Source: Flavonifractor hominis | GTDB lineage: Bacteria > Bacillota > Clostridia > Oscillospirales > Oscillospiraceae | NCBI RefSeq assembly: GCF_040095835.1 | Contig: NZ_JBBMFT010000001.1 | Span: 1 to 64,000 of the forward strand | Direction: 5' to 3' | DNA length: 64,000 nt | Shown here: positions 17,199-24,285 of the stretch, one piece after another | Position numbering within the stretch: the first letter of the stretch is position 1 | How the letters are laid out: every line of letters begins with the position of its first letter | Made by a program: the position numbers and the translations under genes | Notes under the pieces: model-generated | The model's input: the letters and a program-made list of their open reading frames with translations, nothing else | Database searches by the model: none | What the model was told of the DNA's origin: nothing

Positions 17199-18491
17199 AT
17201 GACCATGAAAGATTTGGGGGCTGTACGCAGAGGGTTGGCGTGCGGAGAACTGGACGGGATTCTGGAACACCTTCAGTATGGGAACCCGGCTGATGCCCGG
17301 CAGCGGGTGGAAGAAGTGCTGGACGGGTTTCAGCGTACGTTTGGAGTAGGGGAAGAGATTCCCGTGGCCCTGTGTTCTGCTCCGGGCCGTACGGAAATCT
17401 GCGGTAACCATACGGACCATCAGCATGGACGTGTGCTGGCTGCGGCGGTGAATCTGGATTTCCTGGCCTGTGCTGCTCCCAATGGAACGAACACCATCCG
17501 CTTCCAGTCTCAGGGCTGGCCTATGGTGGAGGTGGAACTGGACACCCTGGAGCCAAAGCAGGACGAAAGGGAGAGCACGGCCGCCCTGGTGCGGGGGATG
17601 GCGGCTCAGGCCGCACAACGGGGTTACCCTGTGGCGGGGTTTGATGTATACGCAGTTTCTGATGTGCTGCCTGGCTCTGGATTATCCTCTTCGGCGGCCT
17701 GTGAGGTACTGCTGGGAGTCATTGAGAACCACCTGTTCTGCTCTGACGAGCTGGACCCGGTGGTCATTGCCCAAATGGGCCAGAAAGCGGAAAACGTGTT
17801 CTTTGGCAAGCCAAGCGGCCTGATGGACCAGACTGCCTCCTCGGTGGGGGGCGCGGTAGCCATCGATTTTGCCGACCCTTCCTCCCCTGTGGTACGGAGT
17901 ATGACGGTGGATCTGACCAAGGAGGGCTACGCCCTGTGTATCATCGACTCTGGGGCCAGCCATGCCGATTTGACGGCGGAATATGCGGCGGTTCCTCAGG
18001 AGATGGGCGCGGTGGCGGCCTTTTTCGGTAAAACCGTGCTGCGGGAAGTGAAGGAAACCGACGTGCTGAAAGAACTGCCTCAACTGCGTCGGGCGGTGGG
18101 TGACCGGGCAGTGCTCCGGGCCCTCCACTTCTTTGACGACGACAAGCGGGTGGGACAGCAGGCCGATGCTCTGGAGAAGGGTGACTTTGATGCATTCCTG
18201 GATCTGGTAAACCAGTCCGGCCGCTCCTCCTGGGAACTGCTGCAGGATATCACGCCTGCCGGGGCGGTAAACGAGCAGGCCATGGCGGTAGCTCTGACTG
18301 TGGCGGAGCGCGCTCTGGCGGGACGGGGGGCCTGTCGGGTCCATGGCGGCGGCTTCGCTGGTACCATCCAGGCGTTTGTCCCTTTGGACAGCCTGAAAGA
18401 GTTCCAGACCCAGGTGGAAGCCGTGCTGGGAACGGGCAGCTGCCACGTGCTGTCCATTCGTCCCGTAGGCGGCACCGTACTCTGGGGCTGA
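17199..18491 (+). CDS. galK: Galactokinase
   Basis: A 430-residue GHMP kinase that phosphorylates galactose at C1 with ATP. Signatures: the galactokinase motif GRTEICGNHTDHQHG near residue 68, the ATP-binding segment GSGLSSSAACEV near residue 166, and the C-terminal GHMP motif VHGGGFAGTIQAF. Two start codons, 17199 and 17205, are both near AAAAGGGA; 17199 has the better spacing. It has its own promoter behind the mgl terminator and leads a galK-galE-galT-galM run with short gaps or overlaps. Confidence 0.95.
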   Translation: MTMKDLGAVRRGLACGELDGILEHLQYGNPADARQRVEEVLDGFQRTFGVGEEIPVALCSAPGRTEICGNHTDHQHGRVLAAAVNLDFLACAAPNGTNTIRFQSQGWPMVEVELDTLEPKQDERESTAALVRGMAAQAAQRGYPVAGFDVYAVSDVLPGSGLSSSAACEVLLGVIENHLFCSDELDPVVIAQMGQKAENVFFGKPSGLMDQTASSVGGAVAIDFADPSSPVVRSMTVDLTKEGYALCIIDSGASHADLTAEYAAVPQEMGAVAAFFGKTVLREVKETDVLKELPQLRRAVGDRAVLRALHFFDDDKRVGQQADALEKGDFDAFLDLVNQSGRSSWELLQDITPAGAVNEQAMAVALTVAERALAGRGACRVHGGGFAGTIQAFVPLDSLKEFQTQVEAVLGTGSCHVLSIRPVGGTVLWG

Positions 18492-18533
18492 GTGTTTAAG
18501 CGAATTGTTGGATGAGAAAGGAGCACATTTTCT

Positions 18534-19526
18534 ATGGCGATTTTGGTATTAGGTGGAGCTGGGTACATTGGCTCCCACACGGTATATGAGCTGATTGACG
18601 CCGGACGTGAGGTGGTGGTGGCTGACAATCTGCAGACCGGCTTTAAGGCTGCTGTCCACCCCAAGGCCAAGTTCTATCAGCTGGATATCCGGGACCGGGG
18701 GGCTCTGGATACCCTGTTCCAGGCGGAAAAGATCGACGGAGTGATTCACTTCGCCGCTTCCTCGCAAGTGGGGGAGTCCATGTCCGATCCCCTGAAGTAT
18801 TATGACAACAACCTCTATGGCACCATGGTGCTCCTCCAGTCCATGGTAGCTCACGGGGTGGACAAGATTGTCTTCTCATCCACCGCCGCCACCTACGGTG
18901 AGCCGGAGCGGGTACCTATTCTGGAGGATGACAAGACCATCCCCACCAACTGCTATGGCCAGACCAAACTGGCTATGGAGCACATGATGGGCTGGGTGTC
19001 CCGGGCTCACGGGCTGAAGTATGTGGCCCTGCGGTACTTCAACGCCTGCGGCGCACATGTCTCGGGAAAGATCGGGGAGGCCCACGATCCGGAGACCCAC
19101 TTGATTCCCATCATCCTGCAGGTGCCCAATGGCCAGCGCGAGGCGGTGAGCGTGTTTGGCAACGACTATCCCACCAAGGACGGTACCTGCATTCGAGACT
19201 ATATCCACGTCACCGACCTGGCCCAGGCCCACATTCTGGCTCTGGATTACCTGATGTCCGGCGGAGAGAACAACGTGTTCAACTTGGGCAACGGCGTGGG
19301 CTTTACGGTACAGGAGGTCATCGATGTGGCCCGCTCCGTCACCGGCCACCCCATCCCGGCCAAGATGGCACCCCGGCGGGCAGGAGATCCTGCGCAGCTC
19401 ATTGCCTCCTCTGAGAAGGCTGTCCAGGTGCTGGGCTGGAAGCCCAAGTATAACGATCTATCTACCATCGTGGCCACGGCCTGGGCCTGGCATAGGGACC
19501 ATCCCCATGGCTTTGAGGAGGGATGA
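18534..19526 (+). CDS. galE: UDP-glucose 4-epimerase
   Basis: A 330-residue SDR-type epimerase interconverting UDP-galactose and UDP-glucose. NAD-binding GGAGYIGSH lies at residues 7-15, the catalytic Ser region is SSTAATYG near residue 122, and the YxxxK pair is YGQTK near residue 145. AAAGGAG lies upstream of ATG 18534. It follows galK by 42 bases and its stop overlaps the galT region (ATGA). Confidence 0.96.
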   Translation: MAILVLGGAGYIGSHTVYELIDAGREVVVADNLQTGFKAAVHPKAKFYQLDIRDRGALDTLFQAEKIDGVIHFAASSQVGESMSDPLKYYDNNLYGTMVLLQSMVAHGVDKIVFSSTAATYGEPERVPILEDDKTIPTNCYGQTKLAMEHMMGWVSRAHGLKYVALRYFNACGAHVSGKIGEAHDPETHLIPIILQVPNGQREAVSVFGNDYPTKDGTCIRDYIHVTDLAQAHILALDYLMSGGENNVFNLGNGVGFTVQEVIDVARSVTGHPIPAKMAPRRAGDPAQLIASSEKAVQVLGWKPKYNDLSTIVATAWAWHRDHPHGFEEG

Positions 19527-19528
19527 GC

Positions 19529-21028
19529 ATGGAGCGTGACCAGGCCATTGCCAAATTGCTGTCCTATGCGCTGGATCAAGAGCTGATCCAGCCGTCGGAG
19601 AAGCTATGGGCAGCCAACGCATTGTTGGAAGCTCTGGAGCTAGATGGCTGCATCCTGCCAGAAGAGCTGCCCGCTGTGGCAGAGGGCGAGCTGCCTGCTG
19701 TGCTGGAGGCCTTGCTGGACGACGCTGCGGAGCGGGGTGTACTGAAGGAGAACACCATTACCTACCGGGATCTTTTAGATACCAAGCTTATGGGAGCGCT
19801 TACCCCCCGGCCTGCCCAGGTGATTGAGAAGTTTCAGGCTCTATACCGGGAGTCTCCTCAAAAGGCTACCGACTGGTACTACAAATTCAGCCAGGATACC
19901 AACTACATCCGCCGAGATCGTATTGCGAAGGATGTGCAGTGGAAGGTAGAGACCGAGTATGGTGAGTTGGACATCACGATCAATCTCTCCAAGCCGGAGA
20001 AGGATCCCAAGGCCATCGCGGCAGCCCGTAATTTGCCCGCCGCTGCCTATCCGCGGTGCCAGCTGTGTGCAGAAAATGAGGGTTACGCCGGCCGGGTGAA
20101 TCATCCTGCCAGACAAAATCACCGCATCGTCCCCATTACCATCAACGGCTCGCCCTGGTTTCTGCAATACTCCCCCTATGTGTACTACAATGAGCATTGT
20201 ATCTGCCTAAACAAGGTACACACCCCTATGAAGATCGACAGGGCCTGTTTCGGCAAGCTGCTGGACTTTGTGGGGCAGTTCCCGCACTACTTTGTGGGCT
20301 CCAATGCCGATTTGCCCATTGTGGGCGGCTCTATCCTGGCCCATGACCACTTCCAGGGCGGCCGGTATACGTTCGCCATGGAGAGAGCACCGGTGGAAAC
20401 CGAATTTGACTTTCCGGGTTATAAGGATGTGCGCGCAGGCATCGTCAAGTGGCCCATGTCTGTGGTGCGCCTGACCTGCGCCGACCCTGCACGGCTGGTG
20501 GAGCTAGCCAACCGTATCCTGTTGTCCTGGCGGAGCTATACCGATGAGAGTGCTATGATTCTAGCCGAGACCGACGGGGAGCCCCACAATACCATTACTC
20601 CCATTGCCCGGCGGCGGGGGAGTGACTACGAACTGGACCTGGTGCTGCGCAACAACCTGACTACCCCGGAACATCCTCTGGGATTGTATCATCCCCACGC
20701 CGAGCTCCACCACATCAAGAAGGAAAACATCGGACTCATCGAGGTCATGGGTTTGGCGGTGCTCCCCGCCCGCCTGAAAACGGAGCTGGCTACTGTAGCG
20801 GAGAAGCTGGTGAAGGGCGAGGACTTGCGGACAGACCCGCTGACAGAGTCGCATGCCAGCTGGGCAGAGGGATTTAAGGATAAGTATACCATTACCAGGG
20901 ACAATGCCCTGGACCTTGTATACAAGGAGACTGGCCTGGTCTTTGCCAAAGTGTTGGAGCATGCAGGTGTGTATGCCCGCACGACCGAGGGCAAAGAGGC
21001 TTTCCTCCGCTTCTTGAGGCAGGTGTAA
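19529..21028 (+). CDS. galT: Galactose-1-phosphate uridylyltransferase, class II
   Basis: A 499-residue enzyme moving UMP from UDP-glucose to galactose 1-phosphate. It belongs to the long Firmicutes class II form: the conserved segments YFVGSNADLPIVGGSILAHD and HDHFQGGRY are present in place of the HPHGQ motif of class I. An ATG at 19523 overlaps the galE stop but is too close to GAGGAGGG (19515-19522), so ATG 19529, six bases downstream of it, is the better start. It is the third gene of the Leloir set. Confidence 0.93.
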   Translation: MERDQAIAKLLSYALDQELIQPSEKLWAANALLEALELDGCILPEELPAVAEGELPAVLEALLDDAAERGVLKENTITYRDLLDTKLMGALTPRPAQVIEKFQALYRESPQKATDWYYKFSQDTNYIRRDRIAKDVQWKVETEYGELDITINLSKPEKDPKAIAAARNLPAAAYPRCQLCAENEGYAGRVNHPARQNHRIVPITINGSPWFLQYSPYVYYNEHCICLNKVHTPMKIDRACFGKLLDFVGQFPHYFVGSNADLPIVGGSILAHDHFQGGRYTFAMERAPVETEFDFPGYKDVRAGIVKWPMSVVRLTCADPARLVELANRILLSWRSYTDESAMILAETDGEPHNTITPIARRRGSDYELDLVLRNNLTTPEHPLGLYHPHAELHHIKKENIGLIEVMGLAVLPARLKTELATVAEKLVKGEDLRTDPLTESHASWAEGFKDKYTITRDNALDLVYKETGLVFAKVLEHAGVYARTTEGKEAFLRFLRQV

Positions 21029-21031
21029 ACT

Positions 21032-22069
21032 GTGGCGGAACTGATATGGCAACCTTTCGGACTGACTGCCGACCGGCGGGAAGTGGAGCTCTGGACCCTT
21101 CGGGCCGGCCGGTATGCCGCCCAGGTGCTGACCTATGGTGGTATTCTCCGTTCTTTTACCGTCCCTGCCGGTGAGGGAGAGCGGGACATCGTACTGGGGT
21201 GCGAAACTCTGGCGGAGTACGAGGCGCAGGACAAGTACCTGGGCGCCTTGGTGGGACGGGTGGCCAACCGGATCGGCGGAGCCTCCTTTGACTTGAATGG
21301 AACGACCTACCCTCTGGCAGCCAACAACGGCCCAAATTGTCTCCATGGAGGGATCCGCGGCTTCAATCAAGCGGTGTGGCAGGCCCGGGAGGAGAATGGA
21401 GCTTTAGTGCTCAGTTACGTTAGTCCAGACGGGGAGGAGGGCTTTCCGGGCAGGTTGCAGGTGCGTGTAACCTATACCCTCACGGCCGACGGAGTGCTCA
21501 CTTTGGACTATCAGGCCGAGAGCGACGCCGATACCCTCTGCAATCTGACGAATCACAGCTATTTTAATCTGCTGGGCCATGCCTGTGGCTCTCTAAAAGG
21601 CCAGCAGATTCAAATCTGGGCCGATGCTATTACGGAAACCGATGAAAACAGTACGCCTACCGGAATATTGCTGCTGGTAGAGAATACGCCTTTTGACCTG
21701 CGTCAACCAATGGAGTTTATCCAGGGCTTAGCCATGGAACACCCCCAGCTAACACTGGGGAATGGGTACGACCACAACTTTATCCTGAGTTGTCAGCCTC
21801 GTTCGCCCATGCACCTGGCTGCCCGGGTCACCGGCGGTGGGCTGTGTCTGGAGTGTTATACGACCCAGCCGGGGCTTCAACTCTATACTGCTAACTATCT
21901 GGATGGTACACCGGGAAAAGAAGGTGCCTCCTATGGACCAAGGTCGGCCTTTTGCCTGGAAACCCAGGCTTGGCCGGATGCGGTGCACCATCCACAGTTT
22001 CCAAATGTGGTCCTTCGGGCGGGAGAGAGCTACCATCAGCGGACCGCCTATCGGGTGACATCTTTTTGA
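21032..22069 (+). CDS. galM: Aldose 1-epimerase (mutarotase)
   Basis: A 345-residue enzyme interconverting beta- and alpha-D-galactose so that galactokinase can act. Family motifs: GRVANRIGGASF, the catalytic His region NCLHGG, TNHSYFNLLG and the Asp-His pair in NGYDHNFIL. It starts at GTG 21032, three bases after the galT stop, so the two are translationally coupled. No strong terminator for this operon is visible directly after the stop. Confidence 0.95.
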   Translation: MAELIWQPFGLTADRREVELWTLRAGRYAAQVLTYGGILRSFTVPAGEGERDIVLGCETLAEYEAQDKYLGALVGRVANRIGGASFDLNGTTYPLAANNGPNCLHGGIRGFNQAVWQAREENGALVLSYVSPDGEEGFPGRLQVRVTYTLTADGVLTLDYQAESDADTLCNLTNHSYFNLLGHACGSLKGQQIQIWADAITETDENSTPTGILLLVENTPFDLRQPMEFIQGLAMEHPQLTLGNGYDHNFILSCQPRSPMHLAARVTGGGLCLECYTTQPGLQLYTANYLDGTPGKEGASYGPRSAFCLETQAWPDAVHHPQFPNVVLRAGESYHQRTAYRVTSF

Positions 22070-22191
22070 ATTCGGTTGACAGACGGAGTATCCATAGCGA
22101 TGCTTCGTCTGTTCTATAATTGTAGGTATAGTACTTCTTATAGATGGCGCGAATCGTATAGAATATGAAAAACGACATGGATAGATAAAAT

Positions 22192-22238
22192 AAAAAGTCC
22201 GGACGATATGATCCAATGGAATCATATCGTCCGGACAA
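22192..22238 (-). terminator. Terminator of tRNA-Pro
   Basis: A stem of about 16 bp (arms TCCGGACGATATGAT and complement) is followed on the minus strand by TTTTTATTTT. Confidence 0.85.
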
Positions 22239-22244
22239 CCATTT

Positions 22245-22321
22245 TGGTCCGAGTGACTGGATTCGAACCAGCGGCCTCTTGAACCCCATTCAAGCGCGAT
22301 ACCAAACTTCGCCACACCCGG
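22245..22321 (-). tRNA. tRNA-Pro(GGG)
   Basis: On the minus strand acceptor CCGGGTG pairs with CACTCGG (one G-U), the anticodon loop ATGGGGT gives GGG, the T arm is GGTTCGAATCC and CCA is encoded. Confidence 0.92.
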
Positions 22322-22439
22322 AAATTACATTGTAACATTAACACTATACCATGGATGGCCATAAAATACAAGGGTAAATTTTGATATTTTTTAAAATTAA
22401 CCGGAAGACTTAAAATTGAAGAGAATGGGAAAATATATG

Positions 22440-22468
22440 TTGACAAATATAGCTGTGACCGCTATAAT
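22440..22468 (+). promoter_or_regulatory. Consensus SigA promoter of the tRNA-Leu pair
   Basis: Perfect TTGACA-N17-TATAAT, 28 bases before tRNA-Leu(GAG). Confidence 0.92.
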
Positions 22469-22496
22469 AATCAAGCAGTCTTTTGAAGCTGCATTT

Positions 22497-22582
22497 GCGG
22501 ATGTGCTGGAACTGGTAGACTGGCTAGCTTGAGGTGCTAGTGGCCCATGGCCGTACGGGTTCGAGTCCCGTCATCCGCACCA
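22497..22582 (+). tRNA. tRNA-Leu(GAG)
   Basis: Acceptor GCGGATG pairs with CATCCGC, a long variable arm is present, the anticodon is GAG and CCA is encoded. Confidence 0.94.
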
Positions 22583-22585
22583 TAT

Positions 22586-22673
22586 GCGCGAGTGGTGGAA
22601 TTGGCAGACTCGCTAGATTCAGGTTCTAGTGTGCATTACGCACGTGCGGGTTCAAGTCCCGCCTCGCGCACCA
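22586..22673 (+). tRNA. tRNA-Leu(CAG)
   Basis: Acceptor GCGCGAG pairs with CTCGCGC, a long variable arm is present, the anticodon is CAG and CCA is encoded. It lies three bases after tRNA-Leu(GAG), so the two form one transcript. Confidence 0.94.
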
Positions 22674-22675
22674 TA

Positions 22676-22712
22676 AAGAAGGACACGCTATATAGCGTGT
22701 CCTTCTTCATTA
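22676..22712 (+). terminator. Terminator of the tRNA-Leu pair
   Basis: A 15-bp stem (AAGAAGGACACGCTA and complement) with a two-base loop ends in TTCTT. Confidence 0.8.
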
Positions 22713-22765
22713 GAATTTTGCTGGGAATACCTAAGGGAAAAAATAAAAAATTTTGATTTTTCCTC

Positions 22766-22794
22766 TTGCATTTTGCGGAAAACCGTGCTATTAT
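22766..22794 (+). promoter_or_regulatory. Promoter of tRNA-Arg
   Basis: TTGCAT-N17-TATTAT, 30 bases before the tRNA. Confidence 0.65.
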
Positions 22795-22823
22795 AATTTA
22801 GCTGCTGATGCAGAAGAGAATAT

Positions 22824-22900
22824 GCGGCTGTAGCTCAGTTGGATAGAGTGTTTGGCTACGAACCAAAAGGTCGGGGGTTCGAATCCCTTCAGCCGTACCA
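22824..22900 (+). tRNA. tRNA-Arg(ACG)
   Basis: Acceptor GCGGCTG pairs with CAGCCGT (terminal G-U), the anticodon loop CTACGAA gives ACG, and CCA is encoded. Confidence 0.93.
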
Positions 22901-22938
22901 GTCGGAGTAAGCGTTTTCGCTTGCTCCGGCTTTTTTTA
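22901..22938 (+). terminator. Terminator of tRNA-Arg
   Basis: The stem AGTCGGAGTAAGCG with its complement (one bulge) has loop TTTT and is followed by seven T. Confidence 0.85.
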
Positions 22939-22968
22939 TACCAATTGGTTTGTACTGTGCATAGGGAT

Positions 22969-23004
22969 AAAAATTCCGCATACGGAGGGAGCCGTATGCG
23001 GAAT
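22969..23004 (-). terminator. Terminator of nrdR
   Basis: A perfect 13-bp stem (ATTCCGCATACGG) with a six-base loop is followed on the minus strand by TTTTT. Confidence 0.85.
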
Positions 23005-23010
23005 GAACGT

Positions 23011-23466
23011 TTATTTTTCTTGGAGCAATTTATTCAGCTCGGCCATAAACGTGCTGATATCCTTAAATTGACGATAGACCGAGGCAAAGCGGACATAAGC
23101 AACTTCATCCACGCTTTTGAGACGGTCCATGACCAGTTCGCCGATTTTGGCAGATGGAATTTCACGATCCATTGCATTTTGAAGTGTTTGTTCAATTTCG
23201 TTGGAGATTTCCTCTAGAACATGGAAGGGAACAGGGCGCTTTTCGCAGGCGCGGATCATTCCGTTGAGTAATTTACTTTTGTCAAACGTTTGACGGCTGC
23301 CATCTTTTTTTATGACGACCAAAGGCAGGCTCTCCATTGTCTCATAGGTGGTAAAGCGCTTGTGACACTCCAGGCATTCCCGACGTCGGCGAATACTGGC
23401 TCCCTCATCTGAGGGACGGGAATCAACCACCTTGCTTTCGGGATGGGCACAATAAGGGCATTTCAT
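23011..23466 (-). CDS. nrdR: Transcriptional repressor NrdR
   Basis: A 151-residue repressor of ribonucleotide reductase genes. An N-terminal zinc ribbon (CPYC at 3-6, CLEC near 31-34) is followed by an ATP-cone domain (VVIKKDGSRQTFDKSKLLNG) that senses ATP/dATP. The length is exactly typical. It is a single gene with an extended -10 (TGATATAAT on the minus strand near 23500) and its own terminator. No nrd gene is in the window. Confidence 0.97.
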   Translation of the reverse strand: MKCPYCAHPESKVVDSRPSDEGASIRRRRECLECHKRFTTYETMESLPLVVIKKDGSRQTFDKSKLLNGMIRACEKRPVPFHVLEEISNEIEQTLQNAMDREIPSAKIGELVMDRLKSVDEVAYVRFASVYRQFKDISTFMAELNKLLQEK

Positions 23467-23548
23467 AGTCTCTGGCCTCCCAGACTCTAAATTTAGCTTA
23501 TTATATCATAAAGAAGAACGGGGTGGTATCTTTATTTTAAATGTTTTT

Positions 23549-23577
23549 GTATGAGACGGAAAAATTCGGACAGAATA
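23549..23577 (+). promoter_or_regulatory. Forespore (SigF/SigG-like) promoter candidate
   Basis: GTATG, then 14 bases, then GGACAGAATA. The second element fits the GGNNANAHTR -10 of the forespore sigma factors and the first fits their -35 (GHATR/GYATA). The spacer is one or two bases short. It would start RNA about 20 bases before the small gene at 23606. No SigA promoter is visible there. Confidence 0.45.
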
Positions 23578-23605
23578 GAGACAGAGCGAAAGCGAGGTGA
23601 GCGCA

Positions 23606-23737
23606 ATGCAGAACGAGAGCGAAAGCCGTAATAAGCTCCACAATCCCGGCAGCCAGGATAAGGTCGGCGGCCAGAATCCTCAGAACAAGAAGAAGGAGCA
23701 GGCTCAGAATAAGGCGAAGAACACCAATCAGTTCTAA
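23606..23737 (+). CDS. Small hydrophilic protein, possibly a spore protein
   Basis: A 43-codon gene with GAGGTG six bases before ATG 23606 and a strong terminator 17 bases after the stop. The product is extremely rich in Asn, Gln, Lys and Ser with no Cys or Trp and only one aromatic residue, so it is likely unstructured (starts MQNESESRNK, ends NTNQF). Composition and size resemble minor small acid-soluble spore proteins, and the upstream element looks like a forespore promoter. I do not recognise a named family, so the spore role is inference. Confidence 0.7.
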   Translation: MQNESESRNKLHNPGSQDKVGGQNPQNKKKEQAQNKAKNTNQF

Positions 23738-23753
23738 GTGCGTATCCAGACAC

Positions 23754-23788
23754 AGGGCCGGGAAAATCCCCGGCCCTAAATTTTTTGA
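23754..23788 (+). terminator. Terminator of the 43-codon gene
   Basis: The stem AGGGCCGGG with its complement CCCGGCCCT is followed by AAATTTTTT. Confidence 0.88.
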
Positions 23789-23807
23789 AAAATTTTTGAT
23801 TTTACTG

Positions 23808-23835
23808 TTGACATTTTGGATTGGTCTGGTATAAT
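23808..23835 (+). promoter_or_regulatory. Promoter of tRNA-Gln
   Basis: TTGACA-N16-TATAAT, 33 bases before the tRNA. Confidence 0.85.
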
Positions 23836-23868
23836 AACACCTGCGCTCAACGAGTGCGAGTTCAATAT

Positions 23869-23942
23869 AGCGGGTTTGTGTAAGGGTAGCACAGCAGACT
23901 CTGACTCTGTATGTGAGGGTTCGAATCCTTCACCCGCTGCCA
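23869..23942 (+). tRNA. tRNA-Gln(CTG)
   Basis: Acceptor AGCGGGT pairs with ACCCGCT, the anticodon loop CTCTGAC gives CTG, the T arm is GGGTTCGAATCC and CCA is encoded. Confidence 0.92.
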
Positions 23943-23947
23943 AATGA

Positions 23948-23988
23948 GACACCGGGACTTCCGTTATTGGAAGTCCCGGTGTCTTTTT
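23948..23988 (+). terminator. Terminator of tRNA-Gln
   Basis: A perfect 15-bp stem (GACACCGGGACTTCC and complement) with a six-base loop is followed by TTTTT. Confidence 0.9.
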
Positions 23989-24135
23989 GCGTTTTAAGAT
24001 GTATGCAGGAAAGCATATGCTGTAAGTATTTGCTTTGCAGGATGTTTTTTGCAACGTACAGAAGTGGTATTGTAGGCAAAATAGAGCGGTCAATATGAGT
24101 AAAATAAATTACATAATTTTCTAAATGAAGCTTAA

Positions 24136-24158
24136 AATTGGCTAATATGACGAAAAAA
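24136..24158 (+). promoter_or_regulatory. Upstream element shared with the 35086 SLH gene
   Basis: AATTG-G-CTAA-T-ATGAC-G-AAAAA here matches AATTG-A-CTAA-A-ATGAC-A-AAAAA at 35007, with three mismatches in 21. In the second gene the same block holds the -35. It may be a regulator site for the surface-protein genes. Confidence 0.5.
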
Positions 24159-24184
24159 CGGTAAAAAGTATGTGAACTGTGCGG

Positions 24185-24213
24185 TTGAATGTTCTAATAT
24201 ACTAGCGTATAAT
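24185..24213 (+). promoter_or_regulatory. Promoter of the SLH-esterase gene
   Basis: TTGAAT-N17-TATAAT, with a leader of about 66 bases. Confidence 0.8.
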
Positions 24214-24285
24214 GTTATAAGAACTTGGGAGAAACTGCACCTCTCAAGGAAAAAAGAAAAGGAAAAGTGAGGAGGCTGATACGGT

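Noticed and set aside
22250..22330. The tRNA-Pro gene as a phage attachment site
   Set aside because: The tRNA is intact and no integrase is near it. The only recombinase is at 42363, next to another candidate site.
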